From assembly GCF_003833015.1 (NCBI RefSeq), contig NZ_RJLQ01000004.1, positions 62,001 through 126,000 of the forward strand: a stretch of 64,000 nt of DNA, given 5' to 3'. The position numbers were made by a program, and so were the translations under genes. Of this stretch, positions 27,394 to 35,494 are shown piece after piece (within the stretch, counting starts at the first letter, position 1; each line of letters starts with the position of its first letter). The notes under the pieces were generated by a model that worked only from the letters and a program-made list of their open reading frames with translations, was not told where the DNA came from and did not search any database. The stretch comes from Clostridium sp. E02. Lineage in GTDB: Bacteria; Bacillota; Clostridia; Lachnospirales; Lachnospiraceae.

Positions 27394-29013
27394 ATGAGAA
27401 AGAAATCATTATTTAAAAGCTGTATGGTAGTTCTTACAGCTGCAGCACTGGTAACTGGCTGTGGTTCCAATAAAGGAACAACAGATTCCACAACAGCCAA
27501 GGCAGAGGGGACACAAGAAGCAAAAAGCGATGGCACGACAGCGGCAGAAAAAGGGGATGAAGTTACCATTAAAGTAATGGTTTGGGAAAGAGGAGATGCT
27601 GCACCAGGAACAACGGTGGAGAATAATTCCCAGACAGAATGGATCAAAGACCAGATTAAGGAAAAATACAACATTAATGTGGAGTACGTATCGGTACCCC
27701 GTTCCTCTTCTGATGATAAGTTAAATATTATGATGTCAGGAGGAAGTGCTCCCGATATTGTATTCTCTTACAATCAGGGTATCTTTAATAATTTCGCACA
27801 AAATGGTGGATTGGCTGATTTGACACAATCATATGATACATATGGAAGTGATATTAAAAAGTTTGTAGCTGACGCACAGGGTATGGGGCAGCTTGAGGGA
27901 AAACAGTTTGCAATCATGAAGCAAAGAGGGGTAGAATCTCCACGACATACTGCGTATATCCGTCAGGATTGGCTGGATAAGCTTGGAATGGAAATGCCAA
28001 AGACGAAAGATGAATTGTTTGCTTATTTACAGGCAGTGAAAGACAAAAACCCAGGAGGGGTGGACAATGTGATCCCATGGGGCATGAGTGGTAGAAACGA
28101 TACAGAGAAGGGATATTTAAACTTCCTGGGCTCTTACGTTGACCTTCCAACAGACAAAGATGCTTACATGTACAGCGAGGGCTATCTTGCAGTTGCTCCA
28201 GGAGCATTGGAGGGGATTAAAAAATTAAATGAACTTTACAACAAAGGTCTGATCTCCAAAGACTTTGCTACGGATACCAATGGAGATATTTATAAGGCTC
28301 AGGTAACTGCAGGAAATGTTGGGTTTTTCTTAGATGATACGGAAAGTCCATGGAATTATATTACATTATTAAACCAGGAGATTGGTGGAAGAACATTTGT
28401 TCCGGTGCAGTGTTTTGAACTGTCTGATGGATCATCATACCGGACTCCGTTTGAACCTCGATATGGTATGTTTGTTATGGTACCAAAAACAAGTGAGAAA
28501 AAAGTGGATGCTTGTATGAAATATTTAAACTGGATGGCAGATCCCAAAGTGGCAGAGGATATCGTATTTACCGTCGACCATAAGAGAGATGAAAATGGAG
28601 TACCGATTAAACTGTCAAGTGAAAAATTATTTGAAATGGGATATCCAGGAACTTGTGATGATTTGAATATTGTAAATCTTGCAATGGACTGGACCAAAGA
28701 AAAAGATTCTATTGTTTCTAAATGGGTAAGTGATCAGTCTGTTGATTGGGAAACTCCAGAATGGTTCTCTGATTTTTATGATATTCGTTCCGAAGGAAAA
28801 TTCCGTTTCCCAACCTATTCCAATATTTCACAGGCTGAGTCAGATTATGGACAGAATGCACAAAATATGATGGTTGGATACGTGTATAAACTGATCAGCT
28901 GCTCTCCAGATCAGTTTGACAGCTTACAGAAGGCAGAATATGATAATCTTGTAAATGCTGGAATTCAGAAAATCCTTGATGCAAGAGCAGAGTTTTATGA
29001 CTCGATGAATTAA
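27394..29013 (+). CDS. ABC importer solute-binding lipoprotein, LipO/YtcQ type
   Basis: A 539-residue binding protein, longer than family-1 proteins and typical of the LplABC group. The signal MRKKSLFKSCMVVLTAAALVTGC has a lipobox with Cys 23, followed by a Thr/Ala/Glu-rich linker to about residue 55. Later segments such as NIMMSGGSAPDIVFSYN and the Trp-rich C-terminal region fit binding of a large oligosaccharide. A GGGAGG ribosome site is followed by a terminator downstream. No ATPase gene is linked. Confidence 0.9.
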   Translation: MRKKSLFKSCMVVLTAAALVTGCGSNKGTTDSTTAKAEGTQEAKSDGTTAAEKGDEVTIKVMVWERGDAAPGTTVENNSQTEWIKDQIKEKYNINVEYVSVPRSSSDDKLNIMMSGGSAPDIVFSYNQGIFNNFAQNGGLADLTQSYDTYGSDIKKFVADAQGMGQLEGKQFAIMKQRGVESPRHTAYIRQDWLDKLGMEMPKTKDELFAYLQAVKDKNPGGVDNVIPWGMSGRNDTEKGYLNFLGSYVDLPTDKDAYMYSEGYLAVAPGALEGIKKLNELYNKGLISKDFATDTNGDIYKAQVTAGNVGFFLDDTESPWNYITLLNQEIGGRTFVPVQCFELSDGSSYRTPFEPRYGMFVMVPKTSEKKVDACMKYLNWMADPKVAEDIVFTVDHKRDENGVPIKLSSEKLFEMGYPGTCDDLNIVNLAMDWTKEKDSIVSKWVSDQSVDWETPEWFSDFYDIRSEGKFRFPTYSNISQAESDYGQNAQNMMVGYVYKLISCSPDQFDSLQKAEYDNLVNAGIQKILDARAEFYDSMN

Positions 29014-29040
29014 GCTTTATACAGGGAAATAGACTAAAAG

Positions 29041-29103
29041 CCCGTTACAGTTCTTTCTCATCGGTATATCGTAGATGTTTGGAAGCTGTAACGGGATTTT
29101 TTT
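29041..29103 (+). terminator. Terminator after the second ABC operon
   Basis: Stem CCCGTTACAG / CTGTAACGGG with a 35-base loop that contains further partial pairing is followed by A then T7. It stands between the plus-strand importer and the opposing AraC regulator. Confidence 0.75.
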
Positions 29104-29114
29104 GCCCATTTCCT

Positions 29115-30029
29115 TTATGGAACGGTTTGCAGACTGGTATTTTCGCCTCCTTTGCGAAATTGGGATGGAGACTGACTGCAATATTTCTGAAAGATGCGGT
29201 TAAACTGGGAGAAACTTGTAAATCCACATTCCTGAGCGAGTTCTGAAATTTTCTTTTTTGTATTTAATAGTAGATATTGTACATTTCGAATTCGAGTCAT
29301 TTGAATGTATTGGGTCAGTGTATAGCCAGTCACATCCTTAAACTGATGGGACAAATAATAGGGGCTGATATAAAATTCTTTGGAAAGTGAATCTAGTGAT
29401 AGCATTTCTGAGTAATGATTATGTATGTAATTTGCTATGGTATATATCTTTTTGGAAGGTTCATCTTTTAAAGGTTCGTTGGTGTAGGTATTATAAGGAG
29501 ATAAGTGTCGTAATGTATACAAAAATTCCACAAACATCCCGTGAATGATCAATGTCTTTAAGTCTGAATCCTTATCCTTTAATGAGAAACGATAGATCCG
29601 ATTTAGTTTTTCGTTAATCAGCTGTTGCTGCTTGGAGGGAAAACGATAGATAGGAAGGGAATCGTAAAAGGGCTCAAAAAGCTTGTGGTAGGTTTCTGGC
29701 ATATCCCAAAAGGAGGGCGGATATAAGAAACTGATTACAAGTCGTTTACCTGGAGGACCCTTTGGATATTCTGAACGGTGAAGAATAGAGGGACGTAATA
29801 AAACCAGATCACCGGAGCGTATGGAATAAGGAATTCCCTCGATGAGATGGTAAGCTTGTGGACTTATTAATATCATAATTTCATAGAAGGAATGAAAGTG
29901 TTGGAATGGCATGTTGATATCGAAGGAACGTTCGTCGTAATCAAAATAGTAATAGAGGGAATGTTGAATATCATTTATGGTAATATTGTGCTTTTTCTTA
30001 TATAGGAGAGTATCATTCGTATTCGTCAT
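29115..30029 (-). CDS. AraC-family regulator with cupin-like sensing domain
   Basis: A 304-residue regulator. Residues 1-170 look like a cupin/AraC N-terminal ligand pocket (QHFHSFYEIMILISPQAYHLI, SGDLVLLRPSILHRSEYP). The C-terminal 100 residues are the double helix-turn-helix, with LDSLSKEFYISPYYLSHQF and SELAQECGFTSFSQFNRIF. It is divergent from the second GH105 gene and convergent with the second ABC operon, so it likely senses an oligosaccharide breakdown product and controls these genes. A ribosome site AAAGGCGG precedes the ATG. Confidence 0.9.
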   Translation of the reverse strand: MTNTNDTLLYKKKHNITINDIQHSLYYYFDYDERSFDINMPFQHFHSFYEIMILISPQAYHLIEGIPYSIRSGDLVLLRPSILHRSEYPKGPPGKRLVISFLYPPSFWDMPETYHKLFEPFYDSLPIYRFPSKQQQLINEKLNRIYRFSLKDKDSDLKTLIIHGMFVEFLYTLRHLSPYNTYTNEPLKDEPSKKIYTIANYIHNHYSEMLSLDSLSKEFYISPYYLSHQFKDVTGYTLTQYIQMTRIRNVQYLLLNTKKKISELAQECGFTSFSQFNRIFQKYCSQSPSQFRKGGENTSLQTVP

Positions 30030-30076
30030 AAAAACCGCCTTTGATTCGTTATGAATTATTTGTGCTTTGAAGTCTT

Positions 30077-30106
30077 ATTATAGCAGAGAATGCACAACAT
30101 ATGCAA
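30077..30106 (-). promoter_or_regulatory. Promoter of the AraC-type regulator
   Basis: On the minus strand TTGCAT and TATAAT are separated by 18 bases, starting the transcript about 40 bases before the regulator's ATG. The 162-bp gap also serves the divergent GH105 gene, whose own promoter I could not define. Confidence 0.5.
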
Positions 30107-30191
30107 CATTATGTAGGAATATGAAAGAATGTTTGTATAGATTGTAGGAAAACAACAGTCAAAAGACTGGGGAATAGAAAGGAAGTTTGTC

Positions 30192-31268
30192 ATGAAACAA
30201 TTAAAGCAAACCATAAATTTATTGGTATCAAGTTTTGAGAATATACTCTACGATGAGGATGATATTTTTTTGGAAAATATGAAATCCAATAATCTAGCTG
30301 GAGACAATGCGGAGCGATATCGTTATTGGGAATGGACACAGGGCGTGGGTCTGTATGGTCTATGGAAGATATATGAAGAAACAGGGGATGAAGAATTCAT
30401 AAACAAACTGGAACGGTATTATGAACGACAGATGAAAATTGGTCTGCCTGCTCGAAATATAAATACAACAGCCCCACTTCTTGCGTTATCTTATCTGGTG
30501 GAAAAAAAGGGAAATGAAACCTATCGAACGATCTGCAACGATTGGGCAACTTGGTTAGTAAATGAACTACCAAGAACAAAAGAAGGCGGATTTCAGCATC
30601 TGACCTCCGATACTTTAAATGAGCAAGAACTTTGGGATGATACTTTATTTATGGCAGTTTTATTTTTGGCCCGAATGGGGACATTGGAAAAGAAGCAAGA
30701 ATGGATTGAGGAAGCAGAGTACCAGTTCCTTCTTCATGTGAAGTATCTGGCAGATAGAAAGACTGGTCTGTGGTACCATGGATGGACATTTCAGGGAAAT
30801 CATAATTTTGCAGAAGCATTCTGGGGGAGAGGGAACAGTTGGATTACCATGGCAATTCCGGAATTGTTCGGTATGATTGAATGCAGCCAGTCCGTGAAAC
30901 GTTTTCTAAAACAGGCACTGGAGAATCAGATAAATGCGTTACTAGAATATCAAAATGAAGGTGGGATGTGGCATACAGTAATCAATGATAAATCATCCTA
31001 TTTGGAAGCCAGTGCAACTTGTGGATTTGGATATGGGATCTTAAAGGCAGTTCATTTGGGACTGATTGACCCCTCTTATGAAATGTGTGCAAGAAAGGCA
31101 CTAGAGCCCATTCTGTCCTGCATTGACGAAGAGGGGGTAGTACATCAGGTATCCTACGGAACACCAATGGGGAGAGAGACGGTACAGTTTTATAAAGACA
31201 TTGAACTGCGTCCAATGCCTTATGGACAGGCAATGGCAATGTTATTTCTGCAGGAAGCATCGAAATAA
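30192..31268 (+). CDS. GH105/GH88-type unsaturated uronyl hydrolase (second copy)
   Basis: A 358-residue cytoplasmic enzyme homologous to the one at 10566-11687. It shares YWEWTQGVGLYGLWK (45-59), NINTTAPLL, the catalytic-Asp segment LWDDTLFMAV (Asp150), LWYHGW and AEAFWGRGNSW. It would remove 4,5-unsaturated uronic acid from imported oligosaccharides. The two copies differ widely, so they may act on different chains or linkages. AGGAAG precedes the ATG. The unrecognised gene that follows begins 20 bases later in the same operon. Confidence 0.9.
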   Translation: MKQLKQTINLLVSSFENILYDEDDIFLENMKSNNLAGDNAERYRYWEWTQGVGLYGLWKIYEETGDEEFINKLERYYERQMKIGLPARNINTTAPLLALSYLVEKKGNETYRTICNDWATWLVNELPRTKEGGFQHLTSDTLNEQELWDDTLFMAVLFLARMGTLEKKQEWIEEAEYQFLLHVKYLADRKTGLWYHGWTFQGNHNFAEAFWGRGNSWITMAIPELFGMIECSQSVKRFLKQALENQINALLEYQNEGGMWHTVINDKSSYLEASATCGFGYGILKAVHLGLIDPSYEMCARKALEPILSCIDEEGVVHQVSYGTPMGRETVQFYKDIELRPMPYGQAMAMLFLQEASK

Positions 31269-31287
31269 TAGGAAAGGAAGTGGGAAG

Positions 31288-31971
31288 TTGAACCGGGAAC
31301 TTGAAATTTTTAAAACCTATAAACCCGTCGTTATGATGGATAAAAATGAGCCATTTCCGATTCAAGCAATGGGGTGCAGTGTATTTCGTGAAACCAAAAG
31401 AAGTAGTTCTTTTCCCAAACGCGTCATTGAAATTCAAAAGGATACGACTGATTTTGTAATTGAATATGCAATTTGGTATGATTATGATATTCAACATTTG
31501 TACGAATTGGAGCACATATGGGTGTTTGTCGCTCACGATAAACAAGTAAGAAAGATAGAGGGCAGTTTTCATGGAAAATATTTAACCATGGCAAGTCTTA
31601 CAGACGGAGAACCTGTCTTGACAGAACAGACGCATCCACTGGTTTATGCACAGCCCGGGAAGCATGCCATGCTTCCTGATCCCCGGCTCGTGTATGTAAT
31701 TCCGGGCTGGAAGGAGAGCTGTCTTAAACAGGCAGGACTGGACGGAGTATTGATTCCAGAGCTGTTTGAGGATAAGATACACACCAATGAAACGTTAAAT
31801 GAGATGATACAAAGCTATATAAAAGAAAAATTTGCATTTTGTCCATCGATGGAATTTGAACCCTTCCTTCTGGGGGACGATAAGCTGTTATCTTGGGAGG
31901 AACTAAAAGGAATCATTCCGGACCGTGTAAACAAGCAGATAGAAACAATCAGAAATCACGTATTTGGATAG
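31288..31971 (+). CDS. Unrecognised soluble protein in the GH105 operon
   Basis: A 227-residue protein I do not recognise. I place the start at a TTG 8 bases after AAGGAAG, giving LNRELEIFKTYKPVV. No signal peptide or membrane helix is present. A charged and aromatic middle section holds EYAIWYDYDIQHLYELEHIWVFV (about 62-84), FHGKYL and VYAQPGKHAML (about 119-129). Clustered Asp/Glu/His in these segments could bind a metal or form an active site, and loosely recall the DxEH/GxHA pattern of NPP1/Vps62-like folds, which is only an impression. It ends before a strong terminator. The operon position suggests a role with unsaturated-uronyl sugars. Confidence 0.75.
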   Translation: MNRELEIFKTYKPVVMMDKNEPFPIQAMGCSVFRETKRSSSFPKRVIEIQKDTTDFVIEYAIWYDYDIQHLYELEHIWVFVAHDKQVRKIEGSFHGKYLTMASLTDGEPVLTEQTHPLVYAQPGKHAMLPDPRLVYVIPGWKESCLKQAGLDGVLIPELFEDKIHTNETLNEMIQSYIKEKFAFCPSMEFEPFLLGDDKLLSWEELKGIIPDRVNKQIETIRNHVFG

Positions 31972-32020
31972 CCTTTGGAAATGAAAATAAAAATTGTGCA
32001 GAAAAAATTAATGCAAATAA

Positions 32021-32059
32021 AGAGCCCAGGTGGGGAAGAGGATACCCTGGGCTCTTTTT
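32021..32059 (+). terminator. Terminator of the GH105 operon
   Basis: A perfect 10-bp stem AGAGCCCAGG / CCTGGGCTCT with a 15-base loop runs into T5. It closes the glycan module. Confidence 0.85.
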
Positions 32060-32133
32060 GCGACGTAAGCTTATTTTATCATAAATAATAAAAAAAAAAA
32101 TTAGCCGGGGCTAGGATTTATAAAATAATAAAA

Positions 32134-32195
32134 AGGAGCACCGTAGAATTGGGGAAATACGGTACTCCTAAGAAGAGTTATATAGATTATAACTC
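32134..32195. other. Tandem hairpins in the 453-bp gap at 31972-32424
   Basis: Two adjacent structures: AGGAGCACCGTA / TACGGTACTCCT (12 positions, one C-A mismatch, arms at 32134-32145 and 32158-32169) and the perfect GAGTTATA / TATAACTC (32175-32182 and 32188-32195). Neither has a following T-run. The remaining bases of the gap are AT-rich and hold no supported gene. The pair could be a small RNA, a leader structure for the holin-like gene, or decayed repeat DNA. Confidence 0.4.
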
Positions 32196-32424
32196 AAAAA
32201 AACGTTTAAGTAAAGTTAAATATATGTTTTTTGCTAAAATAAAGTAAAATTTAAAAAAATAATGGTTATTTTAGTTCATATTCGTAAAATATGCGATTAG
32301 GAACAATTTTAAGAAACAAAGCATCCAATAAAGAAAGAAGAGTTTGTCTTCTTTTCTATTCCAATATCTGGAACAGTCATAGTCTATAGCCTCATAAGGT
32401 TACAGACAGGAAAGGGGGGATAGC

Positions 32425-32724
32425 ATGATGATGGAAGGGATTCTCCATTATGTGAAACCCGAACTGATTGTGGTGGCATTGGTGTTATACCTGCTGGGGC
32501 AGGGAATCAAACAAAGTCATATGATCCAAGATAAATATATCTTACTGATTAATGGAGCAGCAGGCATCTTGCTTTGCAGCTTCTATATCATCTCGGTAAG
32601 TGCATTAGATACACTGCAACAGATAGCAATGGCCGCCTTCAGCGCTTCGACACAAGGAATACTAGTAGCTGGTCTTAGTACTTATATTCATCAACTAATT
32701 AAGCAATGGAGTAAGTCAGAGTAA
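32425..32724 (+). CDS. Phage holin-like small membrane protein
   Basis: A 99-residue protein with three hydrophobic segments (about 12-26, 38-58 and 65-88) and a Lys/Ser/Glu tail, resembling the A118-type holin family found in Firmicutes phages. The N-terminus HYVKPELIVVALVLYLLGQGIK is typical of that group. The start is the first of two ATGs after a GGGGGGAT site. No endolysin, tail or integrase gene is near, so it is either a domesticated solitary holin or the last remnant of a prophage. Confidence 0.6.
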   Translation: MMMEGILHYVKPELIVVALVLYLLGQGIKQSHMIQDKYILLINGAAGILLCSFYIISVSALDTLQQIAMAAFSASTQGILVAGLSTYIHQLIKQWSKSE

Positions 32725-32775
32725 TCATTCACACATCAGGGGATAATTGGCGGGTTTTGGTAAAACCCAACCCGC

Positions 32776-32958
32776 CTACTTCCCGTCTTTTAACTCTTTT
32801 CTAATCTGGGGTACAATTCCTCTGCGTTCCATTTCGGCCATTATGTTCTCGAATTCTCCAGTGGGCGCAGTGGGCGCATGTAGATTTCTGCTGACAGCCT
32901 CCAAATGATTAAATTCCTCCGCCAATTCTTTGTCGTAATCTTTCTTCTTTCGTTTCAA
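32776..32958 (-). CDS. Small unrecognised hydrophilic protein
   Basis: A 60-residue, strongly charged protein (Lys-rich first ten residues, then Glu-rich helix) starting with TTG, 6 bases after a very strong GGAGGTGAT ribosome site. That site is the main reason for calling it real. It has no recognised domain. It points towards the holin-like gene and shares no operon. Similar short soluble proteins are widespread in clostridial genomes. Confidence 0.55.
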   Translation of the reverse strand: MKRKKKDYDKELAEEFNHLEAVSRNLHAPTAPTGEFENIMAEMERRGIVPQIRKELKDGK

Positions 32959-33215
32959 AATATCACCTCCCAGAAAATTATATAACGATGAGGAACATTC
33001 TGCATTAACGAAGGAAAGTGAAAGTAGATGGAAAAGACACGGAATCGTATCTCATTGGGGCTTGTGGTAGGAGTATGATGGAATTGTGAATTGTTTGTGA
33101 AAGAAATTTTTTATGGCGAAACGTTAAGATTGATGTTTCGTAGTCGATAAGATAAAATAGATCTGTAGCTGAATTTAAATAACGAGTAGTTTTTTAGTCT
33201 ACAGGAGGTACGGGT

Positions 33216-33716
33216 ATGAAAATTGAATATTTATCTGAAAAATATAGAGTGAAACGAATTGAGGAAGCAGATTTACCAGAAGTATATATACTCTGTAAAA
33301 GCAATCTATTATATTATCAGTATTGTCCCTCAAATGTATCAATAAGTAGTTTGAAAGAAGAGCTGATAGCATTGCCAAAGGGAAAGAAATTGGATGATAA
33401 ATATTATGTTGGTTTTTATGATGGTGAACTGCTTATTGCAGTAATGGATTTAATATCTGGTTATCCCAATGAAGAAACCACATTTATCGGTTTCTTTATG
33501 ATTGATCAGCATATACAATGGAAAGGCATTGGGACATCCATTATTTCTGAAGTATGCCAATATTTAAAAAAATTAGGGTTCACTTATGTGAGGCTAGGGT
33601 ATATAATGGGAAATCCACAAAGTGAAGCATTTTGGATTAAGAATCATTTTATTAAAACTGGTGATGAAGTGCAGACAGAAGACTATGTTATTGTTGTAAT
33701 GCAAAGAACGTTGTAA
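33216..33716 (+). CDS. GNAT-family N-acetyltransferase
   Basis: A 166-residue protein with the GNAT layout: an N-terminal strand/helix pair (VKRIEEADLPEVYILC), a central strand ending in ISGYPNEETTFIGFFMIDQHIQWKGIGTSIISEV with the acetyl-CoA loop in the Q-x-K-G-I-G-T variant of (Q/R)xxGxG/A, and a C-terminal VRLGYIMGNPQSEAFWIKNHF that is typical for family members acting on small molecules. AGGAGG precedes the ATG. The substrate is unknown. Confidence 0.85.
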   Translation: MKIEYLSEKYRVKRIEEADLPEVYILCKSNLLYYQYCPSNVSISSLKEELIALPKGKKLDDKYYVGFYDGELLIAVMDLISGYPNEETTFIGFFMIDQHIQWKGIGTSIISEVCQYLKKLGFTYVRLGYIMGNPQSEAFWIKNHFIKTGDEVQTEDYVIVVMQRTL

Positions 33717-33822
33717 AACGAATACTTAATAAAATCCTCTAACTATCAGTACTGATCTGGTGTTTTTTTGTACTAAACTTAGCAGAAAGTCATAATTAAA
33801 AATAATTATTGGAGGTTTATAA

Positions 33823-34468
33823 ATGGACAAAATGATTAAGATTAGGAATGAAGAAGAAACAGATTATGAAAGAGTAGAAGAAATAACAAGGAAATCTTTT
33901 TGGAATTTATCTATACCGGGGTGTATAGAACACTATTTGGTTCATGTTATGCGATCTCACAAAGACTTTCTGACGGAGTTGGATCTGGTGATTGAAGTTG
34001 ATAATCAGATCATCGGAAATATCATGTATACGAAAACAAAACTAATTGATGAGTTCGGAGAAGAAAAAGGCATCCTTACTTTTGGGCCAGTTTGCATTTT
34101 TGCCAGAATATCAGAGAAAGGGGTATGGAAAAAAACTAATGGAGTATTCCATGAAACAGGCGGCCGCACTTGGTTATGATGTGATTGTAATATTTGGAAA
34201 TCCCAATAATTATGTAAGCCGTGGTTTTAAAAGTTGCAAAAAGTACAATGTCTGTCTTGAAAATGGGACATATCCAGCGGCGATGATGGTAAAAGAACTC
34301 AAACCAGATGCTTTGGACGGAAGAAAATGGGTTTACTATCAAAGTCCTGTATTTGAGATAGATAAACAAGAAGCTGAGCGTTTTGACGAGGCTTTGGAAA
34401 GTCAGGAGAAAAAATACAAGCCAAGTCAGGAAGAATTTTATATTCACAGCCATTCTTTTATACAGTGA
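33823..34468 (+). pseudogene. Frameshifted GNAT-family N-acetyltransferase
   Basis: The first frame begins normally behind GGAGGTTTATAA and reads to about residue 93 (ILTFGPVCI); the continuation, with the acetyl-CoA loop EYQRKGYGKKLM and the typical NPNNYVSRGFKSCKKY segment, is in another frame ending at 34468. Removing one T from the T5 run at 34097-34101 joins them as GPVCILPEYQRKGYGKKL, which is an ordinary family sequence. So a single-base insertion separates the halves. It is either a recent inactivating mutation, a phase-variable tract (short for that), or a sequencing error. Intact length would be about 215 residues. Confidence 0.8.
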
Positions 34469-34544
34469 GTTATCTTTCGTGTTATAAGGATAAACTACAA
34501 AAGAGAGTGTTGCTGGTTTATAAGAGATTGGTGAGTTAATACAC

Positions 34545-34595
34545 GCAAAAACCCTAGTAAATATAAGAAATTCTTATATTTACTAGGGTTTTTGC
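34545..34595. terminator. Bidirectional 23-bp hairpin terminator of the tRNA operon
   Basis: A perfect 23-bp inverted repeat around an AAATT loop. Its outer part is GCAAAAACCCTAG on the left and CTAGGGTTTTTGC on the right, so the stem itself carries the T-run in both directions. It lies 5 bases beyond the last minus-strand tRNA and after the frameshifted acetyltransferase on the plus strand. Confidence 0.85.
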
Positions 34596-34600
34596 AATGA

Positions 34601-34680
34601 TGCGGGTAACAGGACTTGAACCTGCACGGTCTCCCACCAGAACCTAAATCTGGCGCGTCTGCCAATTCCGCCATACCCGC
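34601..34680 (-). tRNA. tRNA-Leu (anticodon TAG)
   Basis: On the minus strand the acceptor arms GCGGGTA and TACCCGC pair fully. The anticodon stem CCAGA/TCTGG encloses loop TTTAGGT with anticodon TAG, and the long variable arm of a type II tRNA and a GGTTCAAGTCC T arm are present. No CCA is encoded. Confidence 0.93.
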
Positions 34681-34779
34681 AGACAATAAAAGATGTTACC
34701 TTTAAACCTGTTATTATCAATTGCTTAAAAAGCGAGAGGAGAGCAGATCTCTTTTGATGAAACCTGCTTTTCTTTCTCA

Positions 34780-34852
34780 TGAGACACCGGGGATTCGAAC
34801 CCCGGACAACTTGATTAAAAGTCAAGTGCTCTACCACCTGAGCTAGTATCCC
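34780..34852 (-). tRNA. tRNA-Lys (anticodon TTT)
   Basis: Minus-strand cloverleaf with acceptor GGGATAC / GTGTCTC (two G-T pairs), anticodon stem CTTGA/TCAAG with loop CTTTTAA, and a GGTTCGAATCC T arm. No CCA is encoded. Confidence 0.93.
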
Positions 34853-34855
34853 ATA

Positions 34856-34927
34856 CTGGGCTAGTTGGATTTGAACCAACGAATGCAGGAGTCAAAGTCC
34901 TGTGCCTTACCGCTTGGCGATAGCCCA
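34856..34927 (-). tRNA. tRNA-Gln (anticodon TTG)
   Basis: Minus-strand cloverleaf with acceptor TGGGCTA / TAGCCCA, the U1-A72 start usual for bacterial tRNA-Gln. The anticodon stem CAGGA/TCCTG has loop CTTTGAC. It lies 3 bases after the tRNA-Lys region. Confidence 0.93.
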
Positions 34928-34966
34928 TTAAAACGATTGATAAAAAAAAATCCCTGAAAAGGGAAA

Positions 34967-35041
34967 GGTGAGTACAGGGATTCGAACCCTGGGCCTCCAG
35001 AGCCACAATCTGGCGCGATAACCACCTTCGCCATACCCACC
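34967..35041 (-). tRNA. tRNA-His (anticodon GTG)
   Basis: Minus-strand cloverleaf with acceptor GTGGGTA / TACTCAC, the anticodon stem CCAGA/TCTGG and loop TTGTGGC. An extra encoded 5' G (position -1) and discriminator C, the identity elements of tRNA-His, are both present. Confidence 0.93.
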
Positions 35042-35077
35042 ATATATAACACTTCACATTTTAGCTAGAATGTGAAA

Positions 35078-35151
<74 letters not shown>

Positions 35152-35154
35152 ATA

Positions 35155-35225
35155 AGCGGGTGATGGGAATCGAACCCACGTTTTCAGCTTGGAAGGCTGA
35201 TGTTCTACCATTGAACCACACCCGC
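35155..35225 (-). tRNA. tRNA-Gly (anticodon TCC)
   Basis: Minus-strand cloverleaf with acceptor GCGGGTG / CACCCGC, anticodon stem TCAGC/GCTGA and loop CTTCCAA, and a GGTTCGATTCC T arm. Only 3 bases separate it from tRNA-Arg. Confidence 0.93.
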
Positions 35226-35266
35226 AAAAGATTGGGTAATACTTAAGATAACTTTATTATCTTAAA

Positions 35267-35341
35267 TCGGGGTGACAGGATTCGAACCTGCGACTTCCTG
35301 GTCCCAAACCAGGCGCTCTAGCCAAGCTGAGCCACACCCCG
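35267..35341 (-). tRNA. tRNA-Pro (anticodon TGG)
   Basis: Minus-strand cloverleaf with acceptor CGGGGTG / CACCCCG, anticodon stem CCTGG/CCAGG and loop TTTGGGA. It is the first tRNA of the transcript, about 44 bases after the promoter -10. Confidence 0.93.
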
Positions 35342-35384
35342 AAGGTGTCTTACGTTTTGATGTGTCTTTCGCAACGCAAGAGTA

Positions 35385-35413
35385 ATTATATCTGATGGAT
35401 ATAGTTTTGTCAA
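35385..35413 (-). promoter_or_regulatory. Consensus promoter of the seven-tRNA operon
   Basis: On the minus strand TTGACA and TATAAT match consensus exactly with the ideal 17-base spacer. It lies directly upstream of the Pro-Gly-Arg-His-Gln-Lys-Leu tRNA series, as expected for a stable-RNA operon. Confidence 0.85.
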
Positions 35414-35494
35414 CAATATTTTTCAAAAAAAATTAAAATCATGAAAAGTCTCGTATTTATGGGGATTTTGTAGAAAAAAAGAACCTATAATTGG

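Noticed and set aside
30982-31572. Antisense frame of 196 codons across the GH105 and unknown genes
   Set aside because: It covers two plus-strand genes with good ribosome sites and has none itself.
32425-32724. Prophage call around the holin-like gene
   Set aside because: Only one phage-like gene is present and the flanking genes are ordinary, so no prophage can be claimed.
33745-33756. 12-base palindrome ATCAGTACTGAT followed by a T-run
   Set aside because: The stem has no loop and the T-run is displaced, so neither a terminator nor an operator can be claimed.
34495-35057. Several short minus-strand frames across the tRNA region
   Set aside because: They are translations of tRNA sequence and spacers; the cloverleafs explain the region fully.
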